The notes: generated by a model from the letters alone, not told the origin. A stretch of 64,000 nucleotides of DNA from Talinum fruticosum (GCA_021018815.1 JAITYX010000012.1:5133001-5197000); one strand, 5' to 3'; positions 48,508-60,444 are shown, numbered from the stretch's first letter. Program-made: numbers and translations.

Positions 48508-48777
48508 TGAAGGTTTGCCTTTGGAGCGTCTTAGTCACCCTAGAGGGGGTGAATAGAATGATGAGGAAATTTTAACGAAGTTGGAAGATTTAAACTTAAA
48601 AAGAGTAATGAAGACAATCCGAGTCTAGATTGGACTCGAGAAAGGTGCAAACACGGATATACGTGGAAACCCTCCTGGGCGGAAAACTACGGACAGTGCT
48701 AGTCCAAGCACTAAGTCAAATCCACTATTTTGAATCCACAAAATACAGCAGAGTGACTCAACTAGAATTGCTCCCTT
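48508..48777 (-). mobile_element. 5' LTR stub of SIRE-3
   Basis: Only the last 270 bp (U5 end) of the 5' LTR. It runs colinear with other LTRs up to CTCCCTT (48771-48777), where it switches to gag/protease sequence of SIRE-4. The same CTCCCTT occurs in both parental sequences, so the junction is a microhomology fusion. Confidence 0.85.
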
Positions 48778-50288
48778 TATCGTGGTCCTTTTCGAGGAAG
48801 AAGACTCTTGGGAACCCGATTTGAATAACTTTGGGTTTGGTCGATTCCGAGTCTTTTTTTAAAAACCGAGTCCGTGTCTCTTTCTTTTGAAACTCTTTCC
48901 TTTTCCAAACAGGAGGAGATGGTTTTCTCCTGTAAGCTGGTACGGGCTCGGTCATCCCGAACTTCACGGTTCGGAATCCTTTTGAAAAGCTACGAGTAGG
49001 AATTGGATTCCTCCTCTTTGTTAAAACCAAGTCCTTCTTTTCCGAACGAGACATATTGAGACCCTAAGAGCATGTCAAGGTTTTTCGACCTTGAAAAAAT
49101 TTTAAAACAAGCTCTTCGGACTCATTGAGCTCTTACTTCGGATGCTCATTTTCTCTTCAAAGTGACTCGGACTCGGTCTCATTAGATTGAGCACTAGTCT
49201 TGAGTTCTCTTAAAGTAAGTCTCAGTTTTTCTACTTCATTTTTCAAAGAGATGCTCTTAGAAGTAACGGACTCAAGTTGTTCTTTAAACCGAGAAGAATC
49301 GAATTGGCCTTTTCTTCCAAAGTAAAAATATATTTGGCTAAATCAACTTTGGAAAGCTTGAGGAAGTATTTAATTACCTCATGAGGATTTGTTTCCTCAC
49401 TCGTGCGAGTGATCTAAGTCCGACTCGATTCGGCTTCGAGTCTAAAAGTGCCATCGGACACTTTGAATCATCCGAGTCCTCATCATCTTCGATGAGTCTT
49501 CATCACTCCAAGTGGCCATCATAGCCTTTTTCTTCTTTCTGTCCCTCTTTCTCCTGGGACAGTCTTTGACTATGTGTTCCTTGCTACCACACAAAATAGC
49601 TGGAGTTCTTAGTTAAAGATAGCTTTGAAGGGGAAGAATGTTTAACTTTTCTATCATTCTTTTCTTTCTTATAAAACTCTTCTCTTGGCTTCTTATCCCA
49701 TCTCTTGTGCTTCATCATTCTTTTGAAGCCCCGGCCATAATTGCCATGGGATCCTCTTCGAGTCGGAGGAACTTAGATTTGCTTCTCTGTTTTCTAAGGC
49801 TTTCGGTGCGATGTTCTTTTTAGTGCTGACCTTTGCATCCTTCTCTTCCAGGTGGATCTCATGGGTGAGTAGCTTCATAATGAGTTCGTTTGGCTTCAGT
49901 AAGGACACGTTCCGAGCCTCTTCGATGGCTGTAACCTTGGGACCCCATCTTCTCTTGGGTAGACTTTTCGAGTATCTTTTTGCACATTTCCTCATGGGAA
50001 ATCTTTCTACCCAGGGATTTGAGATTGTTAGTAATCTCGGTGAAGCGGATGAACATCTTAGTGATGTACTCTTCGGCTCCATCTTAAACAACTCATACTT
50101 GTGAAGATATTGGTTAATCTTCGCTTGTCCGACTTGGCTTATGCCTTCATAAGTGTTGACAAGCGTGTCCCACACTTCTTTGGCTATGTCACGGGATGAC
50201 ACTCGGTTGTATTCTTCCGAGCGGATGGCGCACATCATAATGTTCATCGCCTTGAAGTTCTTTACGAACTTCTCTACTTCTTTAGTAG
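48778..50288 (-). pseudogene. SIRE-4 gag, C-terminal and middle part
   Basis: Minus strand. The frame at 49693-50247 (184 codons) is the longest gag piece in the window: SSRDIAKEVWDTLVNTYEG, KINQYLHKYELFKMEP, then RRWGPKVTAIEEARN and ELIMKLLTHEIHLEEKDA, a UBN2-like gag domain. Another piece, FTEITNNLKSLGRKISHEE (frame 49859-50056), lies in a neighbouring frame. Toward 48800 come the zinc-knuckle remnant, acidic tract and basic region. Cut at 50288 by the inserted solo LTR and resumed at 52460. Confidence 0.82.
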
Positions 50289-52454
50289 TGTTAAGTCGTA
50301 TTTTATATGTATTTTTAGTAGTTATTTAGTTTATATTATATAGTTTATTTTATCTAATTTATTCTATTTTGTCTATTTATAGGTAATTATCGAATAAAGT
50401 GGGGAAGAGAAGAAAAGTCGTTAAAAGTGGATTTTTAACTACCGACAAGCATCCAAGAAAATATATGAAGTCGGTCCATAAATATAATATGTAATAAAAT
50501 ATTTATTTTAGGATATTATATTTTAGGAAATCCTAAGTGGAATAGAAAAGGAAACTTAGAAGAGAAGAAAGAGAAATAAACCCTAACTCTTTCACCCTAT
50601 ATATACTACTTATTATCATCATGGAGAGGGAGACCGGGAAGCCAGCCACACACAATCATCACCCTTTCTTCTCTTGCTGTCCACGCAGCCACAAACACAT
50701 CCGAACCACCTCTACTGCTGCTCACATCGATCTGCACCACCTTGCTGTCCAGCCGCTTGCACTCGCTGCCGCTGCATCCGGCTGCTGCCGCTGCTGCTCC
50801 TTGCACCGCTCGCCACTTGCCATATCCCAGCCAGCCACCATTCATCATCATCTTCTTCATCTTCCGGGTCAAAGAAACTAATATCGGTAGTATAATTTAG
50901 TTTTGTAATTTTTATTAGAAAAGATTGAGTTTTTATTGTTACATTAATATTAAAGATGCTAGTTTTATTTAGTTTACATGTTTTAAATTACATTATGTGT
51001 GAGTAGTTTTTCTTATACTTAGTATAATCTACTTGAAGCCATGTTAAATTATTTATTTTGAAACAAAGTTTCGATTTTTATTGTCTTATTGATTCAATCC
51101 ATGATTCTATGATAATTTGTGTTTAATGTTTATGAATTTATGTCTAATTAATTAGAGTGCACGCTACTTAGTTTTATATAAATTCATGTGATAGTTTAAA
51201 GGGTTTAAGTACGTAATTGCTTGATCTTTTAGACATAAGTATCACCCTAGTTAATCATGGCTGGCTCGAGACCCATCTCTTTTAATTAGGAAATTATCAT
51301 AGATCCTTCTTAAATCAATTTGCTAGTGGATTGGTTATTAGGTGCTAGATGATGTTTTTCTAATACTTAATGCTCTGATTTGATTAAATTCTAGTGCTAG
51401 TGCTAGGGTTATCAATATTAGTAGGGTTTATATTAGGGCTAGGCCTAAGTAAACTAATAACTAAGGAAAAACGGGGAAGATCCGCTAGTGGTTGTCTTCT
51501 ACAGTTTAGCTCATGGGTAAATCAATTTGTGTGTTAATGATAAATAATAATTTGCATGGTGGATATAGATTATACTAAGTGTTTTTATAAATTTTATATC
51601 TTTGATAATTATTTGTTTGCTTTTTAGTTGTTTTCTTTAGTTTGTCAATTTTTATTTATAAATATATAGTCTTTTATTATTAATTTCATTACCCCCTAAA
51701 GATCAGTATTTTAGGTTAGTTTTAGTAATTTTATTTTAATTTAATTTTGAGTCTTTATATATTTTAATTTTCAGAATTAATTTTACTGTTAGTGTTTATT
51801 ATTTTTGAGTCAGTTTGTTAGAAATTAGTTTAAAAATAGTTTCTTTTGTTATTTTTCTTGTTTTATTTAATTTTAGGGTTTAGATAGAGTCCTATTTTAC
51901 TGTGATTAAATTTTAGAATTTTTGGAATTAATTTGATATTTTTTCAGATTTAATTCTTGAATTTAATTACTGTAGGTTTTTAATAAAACAAATTCGTAAA
52001 TTAGATTTTAAATTTTGTTTTTATATTTTTAGGGTCTGGTTAGGTTTAGAAAATTAGTATTATTATTCTGGGTAATTTTAATATTTATTTTCGTAATTAT
52101 TTTAGTGCAGAATTTTACTTATTTAATTTTCTGTTTTAGAATTTGTTTATTTTCTGCTTTAGTTTTCTGTTTTAATTATTCTAAAAAATATACAAAAATA
52201 TTTCTAGGTTATTGTAGTTTTATTATTCTGTATAAATTATTTATTTAGTTATTAGATAATTTTCTATGAATTTTAATTATTGATTTTAATTTATATTTTC
52301 TGTTTTGTTTTTAAGAGTACTAAATTTAATTAGATTAAAACTTGCATGTTATTATATCTTTCCTCGTGGATTCGATCCCTACTTGCCCTTGCTATATTGT
52401 TTATTATAAGTTTAAGTAGTGGTTTAATTTGTTGCTGTATCGACAAGCTTAACA
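50289..52454 (+). mobile_element. Athila-like solo LTR, 2.17 kb, with AGTAG duplication
   Basis: Starts TGTTAAGTCG and ends CAAGCTTAACA, so the outer 7 bases are a perfect inverted repeat (TGTTAAG/CTTAACA). Flanks 50284-50288 and 52455-52459 are both AGTAG. No internal region. Plus orientation is given by a TATA box (50598-50605) followed by a His/Cys-rich spurious frame, and by CGTGGATTCGATCCCTACTT near 52370, a phrase I know from the ends of Athila-type and related gypsy LTRs. The family name is inference; the termini and duplication are seen directly. Confidence 0.85.
50598..50605 (+). promoter_or_regulatory. LTR TATA box (Athila-like)
   Basis: TATATATA preceded by AAACCCTAACTCTTTCACC, the likely core promoter of the 2.17-kb LTR. 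Confidence 0.55.
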
Positions 52455-52459
52455 AGTAG

Positions 52460-52716
52460 TGTACTCGGCCTTTATTTTGGGCACGAGTCTTGTTTCATCC
52501 ATCTTGATTGGAATGTAGTTGCCTAGTTGTATGATGTTCCGGACATCTTCATCGTGATCTAGCAGAAAACATTCTATGAGCTTCTTCCAAGTGCACGAAG
52601 TTAGATTCTTTGAACTTTGGTGGTCCGTTGGATGATCTTCCTTGATCGAACTCTCCATTGTTCCGAGCCATTTAATCTTTAAACCTTTTGATGGTTAAAT
52701 CCTTTCCGAAAGGCTA
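52460..52716 (-). pseudogene. SIRE-4 gag N-terminus
   Basis: Minus-strand continuation of gag after removal of the inserted LTR. The frame 52449-52658 includes MDETRLVPKIKAEYTTC (the last residues belong to the insertion side) and DHDEDVRNIIQLGNYIPIK in reversed order along the strand, as in SIRE-1 near 9380-9450 and SIRE-3 near 48270-48330. The start lies near the PBS. Confidence 0.75.
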
Positions 52717-52729
52717 GGCTCGATACTAA
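52717..52729 (-). other. Primer-binding site of SIRE-4
   Basis: Minus strand TTAGTATCGAGCC, a degenerate version of TGGTATCAGAGCC, directly next to the LTR end. Confidence 0.65.
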
Positions 52730-52730
52730 T

Positions 52731-54258
52731 TGAAAGTTTTCTCTTGGAGAGACTTAGTCACCCTAGAGGGGGATGAATAGAGTGATGAGGAAATTTGAAC
52801 AAAGACTAGAAGATTAAATTCTAAAACCGACTTTGAAACAGATCCGAGTCTAGATTGGACTCGGAAAAGTGTGAACTCGTAAAATACGTAGAAACCCTAT
52901 CGGGCGGAAAACCACGGTCGGTGCTAATCCAAGCACCAAGTCAAATCTACTATTTTGGATCCACAAAATATAGTAGAAAGACTCAACCAGAATTGCTCCC
53001 TTAGACAATTCATTATAAGATTTTCCTAGACTCATAAGTTCCCTTATCTCGATCTAGTACTTCCTAACCGAGGTAACCTTTACGAGTTAGGGGACAACCG
53101 AGCTGAGTTAACCCTTACAGCTCGGTCAAGGGACCTTACTCGAAAGTAAGAATAAGTGTTTGTGACTGATTACAAGACCTTATAACTCATAAAGATGTTA
53201 AGTACAGAGTTGGAGTTGTAAGTAGAAGATTGAATGAGAATTATACGAGAGAGATAATTTCAGCAATAGGTTCAAGCAATCTTCTCGCCTTGTGAAGTGG
53301 CTTATATTTATAGATGACCAGGCAGATTAGCCGTTGTGACTATCTTCCGATTAGAAGTCCTTTGTGAACGTTGCAATGGCTTTTCCGAGTGACTCGGAAA
53401 ATATCCGTTGAGGTGTGAATGTTGGGCAACGGTTCTTGACTCCTTTGGATGTCCCAATCCACTCGGTGGTGTCCGAAAAGTAGGGTGGAAACCACCGTTG
53501 AGTTTAGCATTGAAGATTTCCGGTTTAGGAAACAGACAACCACGACACGATGTATCGGGCCTTGGTTAGAAGTAGAAAAAGCCTTCTCTACTGGTGATTT
53601 AACATCTTGAAATCGGTTACTTTTGTAATTCAAAAGTAGGATAACCTCATTTGAATAACCTACAAAAGCAAATCAATTTTGGTTCTCAAAGTATAAAATA
53701 CTTTGGTCCAAGGTTAGACACGAGATAATAATTTTAATTAAGATAATTGAGTACATAATTATCCGAGTCTCGAAAGAGTGGAATTTTACGAGTCTAATAT
53801 CCATTATACTCAAATTCCATCCGAGTCGATCTAGAAGTAAAACATGTTTGATAAAGAAAAACAGAGTAATGAAACTTGATCTAGACAAGCACAGTTCAAA
53901 CGAAACATGCTGACTCGAAGGATGAATTAACATTGTAATTCAATCAAACTTTAGATTACAAAGTTAGACCTGAGTTTATGCACATTAGAGCAAAAGTTTG
54001 AACATGCGATATGTCCGAGTGTTGTTTGAGTGACTCGGAACCGTGTGTGAAATGATAAGCAAGAGTATGCTTTCGATTCGATCAGAATCAAGTGAAAACG
54101 TATGCAATAGTTTACGTAACACTCGAAAAGATTCTAAATCACTCGAAAAGTTTCTAAAGCACTTAGAATGACTTGTAATCAAAACTTACAAGGGATGAAG
54201 TCTGTACTGATTCCTTGATGGTACTCAACATGATATATCTCGAAAGTCCGAGTCTTCA
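52731..54258 (-). mobile_element. 5' LTR of SIRE-4
   Basis: Full LTR, 1528 bp, minus orientation, from TGAAGACTCGG (54258) to the U5 end at 52731 (TGAAAG for TGAAGG). TATA box at about 53304-53312 (minus). It adjoins the PBS, so it is the 5' LTR. Outside it Tat/Ogre-like pol begins directly. Confidence 0.9.
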
Positions 54259-56280
54259 TTATCTAAGCAAGAACTTCTTAGATTACCATACTTGGATACA
54301 TGCCATTAGAGAAGACATCATTGGTATTAGTCTTGGCTACCAAGAAGCTCGGGCACTACATATTGGCCTACACGGTACATATGGTAGCAACAATAGATCC
54401 TATTAAGTACATTCTTGAGCAACCAACCATTAGCGGTAACATAGCAAGATGGACAATCATGCTTTGTCGGAATTTGAACTCAAGTATGTCCCTCAAAAGG
54501 CACTCAAAGAAAGGCTAGTGTCGAATTCCTAACCGATCTAACTGCATCCGAATCACAACCTGAATACCTCGATTTCCCAGGACGTGAACATCCTGCAAGT
54601 AGAGGTTGATATGTGGATAATGTAATTTGATGGTGCTTCCAATCAAAAGGGCTTTGGAGTAATGATCCTTCTAGTCTCACTCGAGGGAGCACATACTCTA
54701 ATTTCGATCAATTTGGATTTTCGGGTCACCAACAACGCTCTAGAATATCAATCATGCATCATAGGAATTTAAGATGCCATAGAGATCGAAGCTAAAAACA
54801 TCGGGGTTTTCGGTGATTCTAGTCCGATCATTAATCAGATGTCATAGAAGTGGAAGGTACATAGCAAAGCCTTAGCACCCTACCAGGCACATTTAATAGA
54901 ATTAGCAAGATACTTTCAAAGTATATCATACACCTACATTCCTAGGGATGACAACTAATTTGCGGATGCTTTAGCTAAATTAACATCCATGATTATTATC
55001 CCTAGTGGCATTCACTTAATGCCTATTCATATAGACGACGAGTTAGCCTACGCATATATAAGTACTAGAAGTGTCTAGTACTCGACCAAACCGGTTGGTA
55101 CCATGACATTTATTAATATCTCGAGAAACAGGAATACCCTTCGGACTCCACACCTAGAGCCCAACAAGCCATCACGTATGTTAGCGGCTCAATTCTTCAT
55201 CAACCAAGGACAATTGTACAAGAAAACCAACACATGAAATAGCTTACTTTCTGTTAATCAACATGAAGCATAGCACATCATGATCGATATTCATGGTGGG
55301 GAATGTAGGCCCCACATGAATGGAAGAATGTTCATTTAGAAAATTCATAGGTTAGGATACTACTAGTCGACAATGGTGGCGGACTACCATGAACTTGTTA
55401 AGAAGTTCCACAAGTGTCGGTGTATGCAAACTTACAGGCACCAGCCACCATATTTTCTAATGACACTTGCAGCACCGTGGCCATTCTCGGTTTGGGGAAT
55501 TGACATCATTGGCCAAGTGACCCCTAAAGGAATGGGTGGTCACGAATTTGTGTTAGTAGCAATCGACTACTTTACTAAGTGCATAGAAGCAACCTCCTAC
55601 ACAACCTTGACATCAAAACACATAGCTAAGTTCATCTCTCAAAATATCATTTGTTGATATAGGTACCCCATGAATTGATTAGTGACCATGGTAGTCATTT
55701 TAAGAAAAAAGTGGCTGATATACTAGACAAGTACAAGATTAAACACCACAAATCTTCTCTCTATCGCCCTTAGACCAATAGACAAGTTGAGGCTACCAAC
55801 AAAAATATTTGCAAAATAGTGGAGAAGATGGATGTCATCTATAAGGATTGGCACGACAAGTTACCCTTCACCCTATGGGGCTACCAAACCTCCATTAGAA
55901 CATCCACAGGAGCAACACCCTACTCGGTGTATGGCATGGAAGCAGTCATTCCAATAGAAATTGTGATTCCTTCCTTACGGATCATTACGGAAAGTCGATT
56001 CTCGAAATAGAATGGGTTAAGGAACGCTACAAAGTGTTTAAACACCTTACATAATGTCGAAGTATACCGGGCACGTATATTAAGGTTTAATAAGAAAGTG
56101 AAGCCTTGTAATCTGCGGGTTGGGGATTTGCTCCTAAAGGAGATTAGAGCATCAATTCAGGATCCTTGAGGAAAGTTTAGGCTCAACTAGAGTAGTAAAA
56201 TTGACTAATTTGGACGAGTGAAGAGATTTTTCAATATACAAACTTGGATCAACTAAATAAATACCATGTTTAGCATGATA
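54259..56280 (+). pseudogene. Tat/Ogre-like gypsy pol: RNase H and integrase
   Basis: Plus strand. Order: end of the RT-linked RNase H (54283-54530: KKLGHYILAYTVHM, DPIKYILEQPTISGNIARW); second, archaeal-type RNase H of the Tat clade (54610-55020: FDGASNQKGFGV, NNALEYQ, YIPRDDN, ADALAKL); linker; integrase zinc domain (HGGECRPHMNGRMF and FHKCRCMQTYRH near 55290-55440); core (FSVWGIDIIGQVTPKGMGGH, AIDYFTKCIEA; later VEATNKNICKIVEKM with the Glu); FTLWGYQTSIRTSTGATPYS; C-terminal VGDLLLKEIRASIQDP. Two RNase H domains in a row are diagnostic of Tat/Ogre elements. Stops and frameshifts throughout. RT, protease and gag are lost at the SIRE-4 boundary. Confidence 0.85.
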
Positions 56281-56688
56281 CTAAACAGATTGTGTAATGG
56301 GCTTAATGCGGCCCAACCAGGTATGGACAATGATGGACTGGCCGGGCTAAGCGACCCTTCCGGCCATTTTGTATTTAGTCTGTTATTTTTAACGGTCCGA
56401 TCGGACGATCCACTTATTTAATTAGTTCTTTAATTATTATTCTATTTTGGCAGTCTAAATTTATTATCTATTCCTCTAGGTGAGCGATAAAATAATTATA
56501 GCATAAAAGTTACTTTTTACTTTTTATTAATAAAAAGGTAAGCCTACTACTGACACTGAATACATAACTAATAAAAGGGAATAAACAAGCATACTACTTG
56601 GAAAATAAAGCTGTTCTAAAAGGCAAAACTAAAATTCCTAAATTTTTATTTCTTCTTAAATTCTCTCCGAAATTCAGCCTTAGTCAAT
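56281..56688. other. Spacer between Tat-like pol and antisense ORF
   Basis: No coding sequence seen. Contains a perfect 12-bp palindrome GTCCGATCGGAC at 56395-56406 and short AT-rich runs. Probably the intergenic part of the element where the sense pol and antisense ORF transcripts converge. Confidence 0.5.
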
Positions 56689-58255
56689 CTTTACTTTCTT
56701 CCCTTTTGGATCGCTAGACTCGGTTGCATCCTCCTAAGAGCGTTTCTTCGACTTTTCAATCCTGCGAGCCCTCTGCTCTTCGGCTTCTTTAGCCTCGGCC
56801 TCCCTCCTGCGAGCTTGCTCATCAATATGGGGGTTTATTTAACGAATGCGAAGTGGTGCTACAACAGGGACAATTCCTCTCGGATCCCGTTCTTGAGTGC
56901 TCGGTGCCTTGCGATGCTTGGAGTCTACTACTGTTATCCATTCTAGATAATATTCAAAAGCTGTAGTACTACGTTTATCTACTAGTTTCAGCAACATTGG
57001 CGAGGTTTGTCCAATACTCGCCATGTCGAAACCTGCCTTGAGCAGCCAAAACCGACAACAGTTCAAAAATAGCAGGCCGGACACAATCTAAATATGGGAT
57101 CAACTATTCTCACCCCGTTTGCCACAATAAACGATTAGAAATGTAGTACATACTAGTTTTCGGACCCAGTAAACATACAAAAGGATGCTTCTTAGTGTGT
57201 GTCCTAAATTGGGACACTTTCCGAGTGTATTATGTACCATTTAATGAGATTATCGGTTCCGAACCAGGCCTCCCACCAAGAAGCAAGATGACTAATAACC
57301 ACACGTTTCCGCTTCCACTGACGAATTGTGTAACCGGTACACGTCCACATCCGTAGGAGCTTGATTAGGTGAAGGTGCTCCATTAACCAAATCCGCATAC
57401 AACGAGATAAAAAAATCATTAGTGTCCTGCGAGGTCGAATTCATCCTTATTTACGGACCAACAGGAGAAAAGTAAAAAAGTAATCAATTAAAAAATGACA
57501 AAAACGAAAAAACTAAGACTTTGGGCGAACCAGGAGGGTTTTCAGCCCGCCAAGACCTGGATCGCCACCCCTTGGCTGGCGCCACCCACCTAGCCTCACC
57601 ATTTTAATTTCGGATGTTGTTTTTGCTTATCTACGATACAGGGAGGCTACCAACAAAGTCCTCGTCTAGATTTGCTTCGGCTCGATCCAGCCCTATGAGA
57701 GTCTCAGCAATGATAAGCGGAGTTCGGGAGCGAGTGATCTTCCAATTTTTCACGAACCTCAATAACGCAGCGGGGGCCATGTCCCAGTGGCCCCTTACTA
57801 ATAAGAAACCACCTATCGAGACAGGTGATTATGTCCCGACGTCTCTAAATGAGGGCAGGCCTTGAGGAGTACATGGGACGATAATTCTTCGAAGGCTCAT
57901 TAAATGCACCTCGTCCCTAATAAGAATCGAACTCAGATTCCTATTGGTTAGCTTCAACGAGGCACTTATAGGTTTCATGCATATTGGTGGAAGGCTTCGG
58001 CATCACAAGTTTATTACCACATTGACTACCCAGAATGACATCAAACTCGTTCGGGAAGGGGACACAATTCTTTATCCCCAAATATAAAACCATGATAATC
58101 TGGATCCCAAAATGCTACAGCGACTCTTAAGAAAGTCCAATAGACTTTCACCTGCCAAATGCTAAATAGGGTGTTCAGTCCATAGTCGGATAGCCCTACC
58201 CTATCAAATCCGTCATCTCGTGCATCCAACGAGATAACTCGATCATATAATTCAT
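56689..58255 (-). pseudogene. Antisense plant-mobile-domain-like ORF (copy B)
   Basis: Minus strand, opposite to the pol it follows, about 520 codons. Start MNYMIELSRW at 58255, matching copy A. Then (57980-58230) WTFLRVAVAFWDPDYHGF, IFGDKELCPLPE; (57640-57780) PLIIAETLIGLDRAEAN and LDEDFVGS; later WEAWFGTDNLI (about 57260-57290). The C-terminus is an Arg/Glu/Lys-rich likely coiled coil ending DPKGKKVKID and TAA at 56689-56691. Several frameshifts and stops. These patterns fit the plant mobile domain ORFs that Tat-lineage retrotransposons carry in antisense; their role is not established. A TATA box lies about 120 bp upstream. Confidence 0.7.
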
Positions 58256-58372
58256 CTTTAAAGTGAAAAGGAAATTCAAGGCACTAAGGTGATTTCATAG
58301 GAACTGTTTTTCTAAGGGAGTTGTAAAAGAAGGTTTAGAGGATGTAAGTTTTAGTAATTAGCCACAGGTCCA

Positions 58373-58380
58373 ATTTATAG
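58373..58380 (-). promoter_or_regulatory. TATA box of the antisense ORF
   Basis: On the minus strand CTATAAATTG, about 118 bases before the ATG at 58255. The homologous place in copy A (34398-34405) reads TGATAAATTA at a similar distance (about 104 bases). It suggests the antisense ORF has its own promoter just inside the 3' LTR boundary. Confidence 0.5.
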
Positions 58381-58603
58381 CAGTCTCCGGGTTTAGAGTC
58401 CCGCCACACCACACCACCGAAGAGCGCCGAGCCTCGGCCACTGTTTGGCCGGCTCCGGCTAGACCAGCCGGCTCGATTTCTCTCTCGGCCTGAGCACTCC
58501 TTGGGCCATTTCCTGTTTCGCTTCAGGCCCCTTTCGGCAAAACCCTACTATTTTTAGACCGTGGAATTACAATTTCCTATTCTTCATTTTGTTATTTTCT
58601 TTT

Positions 58604-58980
58604 GGGGAAATGGGGGCTAGTGCAAAATTTTTTCGATTTGTCTTTGTAATTTTCCTTAGAATTTTTTCGCATCATATTAATAAAAGGAAGGATTTTTAGA
58701 ATGGAGTTTTTGCATTCATACCACTTGTATGGAGTCAAAATATTACAAAACATTAAATATTTAACAAAACCAGATTGCCGAAATCCTCATCGGAGGCATC
58801 GTCTAAGAGGTAATTGCCGAAATCCTCCAAGATGGATGTGGAAAATCGTCGTCGCCACCATCTTGTGAAGAGCTAGCCCCGTGGCCCCAAGAAGATTGAG
58901 AAGCTCCATGAGAAGGGCCGCTATAGGACATTCGGTGGAAATCAATCGAGTTACCGTGACGGTCAAGTGCTTGGAGAGGC
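58604..58980 (+). mobile_element. Polypurine tract and truncated 3' LTR of the Tat-like element
   Basis: GGGGAAATGGGGG at 58604-58616 is followed at about 58619 by sequence homologous, inverted, to the LTR start at 34146. The LTR runs only 360 bp before SIRE-5 cuts it at 58981. The minus strand of this piece reads GPSHGASQSSWGHGASSSQ and DDFPHPSW, a Gly/Ser-rich tail with the same frame as in copy A near 33790-33890. Confidence 0.6.
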
Positions 58981-60430
58981 TAAATGTTTGCTCGTGGAGA
59001 GTCTAAGTCCCTCTAGAGGGGGCTTAATAGGGTGATGAAGAAAATTAAACAATTTTTCAACAATACAGCCAATAACTAATTCCGAGTCTAGATTAGACTC
59101 GGAAAAGTAATAACACATATATATGTGGAAACCCTCAAGGGTCAAAAACCACGGATAGTGCTAATCTAAGCACCAAGTCAAATCTACTATTTTGAATCCA
59201 CAAAATACAAAGGAGTAACTTAACCAGAATTGGTCCCTTAAACAATTCCTTACAATGTTTTCCTAGACTCGAAGTTCTCTTATCGATCTAGTACTTCCTA
59301 ATTGAGGTAAGCTTTACAATCGGGGACAAGCGAGCGGAGTTTGCCCTTACAACTCAGTCAAGGGACCTTACTTAAAAATTAAGAAAAGAATGTAACTTAT
59401 TACAAGACTTTGTTTACAGACTCAAGAAAAATTAAATACGAGACTTGGAGTTGTAAATAGAAGATTGAGTAAGAATTAGTTCAACAATAAATTCGGTTCC
59501 AGCGAATGTGTTCGATAATCTTCTAGTCTTGTGAAGTGACTTCTATTTATAGCCCACCAGGCGAGTGACCATTGATTCTTGGTTATGGACAGAAGTCTTC
59601 ACTAGCCGTTGTAACGACTATTCCGAGTCACTAAGGAAAGATCCGTTGGGATGTGAACGTTGTGCAATGACCCTTGGCTCTAAAAGATGGTCTAATCACT
59701 TGGTGATGACTAAAATTTGTGGTGGAAACAACTGTTAAGTCTAGAGTATGAGTTTTATAGTTTTGAAAACAAACAACTCGACATAGTGTATGAGTCATGT
59801 CCAAAAGTAACTAAAACTTGCTCTGCTGGTGGTTAACGGCTAGAAACTGGTTTCTTTTTAAATTCAAAAAGATAGATTAGCCTCGTTTGAATAACATACG
59901 AAGTAAACCACATTGGTTCTCAAAGTACAAAATACTTTGGTCCAAGATTAGGCATAAATAATAATTAAATTAGAAAAATTAAATGCTTACTTATCTTTGG
60001 CCCAAAAGAATGGAATTTTTTAAGTCTAATATTCAATATACTCAAATTCCATCTTCAGATCAATCCTAAAGATGATGAAGTTAAAAGAGTAGAACAATAG
60101 AGTATAACAACTTGATCTAGGCAAATAATTCTCAAGTAAATAAGCTGACTTAGAATATAGAATTAATGTTGTAATTCTTTTTGCGTTGAAATACACAGTT
60201 AGTACTCGGAATAAAAGTGTTATAGTTCCGAGTGATGTATGAGTGAGTCGAAACACCAGTGTAGGAGATATGCAATAAGGCACTTTCTCGAGTAAGTCGA
60301 ACAGAATGAAAACTTAGACAAGATTTTCTATAGTGCTCATAATTATTTGAAATCAAAACTTATGAGAGATAGGATTTATACCGAGTCTTTATGTAATACT
60401 CATAATGAAGAGTTAAAAGCTGAGTCTTCA
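58981..60430 (-). mobile_element. 3' LTR of SIRE-5
   Basis: Minus-oriented, about 1450 bp, from TGAAGACTCAGC (60430) after the polypurine tract to 58981, where the canonical TGAAGG is decayed to TAAATG. TATA box at 59543-59552 (minus). More diverged from the other LTRs than they are from each other, by inspection. Confidence 0.88.
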
Positions 60431-60444
60431 ATCCCCCTTTTTGA
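60431..60444 (-). other. Polypurine tract of SIRE-5
   Basis: On the minus strand CAAAAAGGGGGAT directly before the LTR start. Confidence 0.75.

Larger units (their letters stand above)
34759..48777 (-). mobile_element. SIRE-3: nearly complete SIRE/Maximus-like copia element
   Basis: The most complete copy, minus strand. From high to low coordinates: 5' LTR stub (48508-48777), PBS, gag, protease, integrase, RT, RNase H, extra 3' ORF, polypurine tract, 3' LTR (34759-36242). Within it lies a 4.6-kb plus-strand insertion (39561-44182). It sits in the antisense ORF of a Tat/Ogre-like element. Most of the 5' LTR is lost at a junction with SIRE-4. Frames are broken, so it could move only with proteins from another copy, and the lost 5' LTR makes even that unlikely. 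Confidence 0.88.
48771..54258 (-). mobile_element. SIRE-4: gag plus 5' LTR remnant
   Basis: Minus-strand remnant of a further SIRE copy: 5' LTR (52731-54258), PBS, gag, ending just before protease at 48778. Integrase, RT, RNase H and the 3' LTR are gone, lost in the fusion to SIRE-3. A solo LTR of another family interrupts gag at 50289-52454. On the high side it abuts Tat/Ogre-like pol, its probable insertion target. Confidence 0.85.

Noticed and set aside
50606..50895. Overlapping frames of 73-88 codons on both strands, His/Cys/Ala-rich
   Set aside because: Low-complexity part of the Athila-like LTR. Open frames on both strands show a composition effect.
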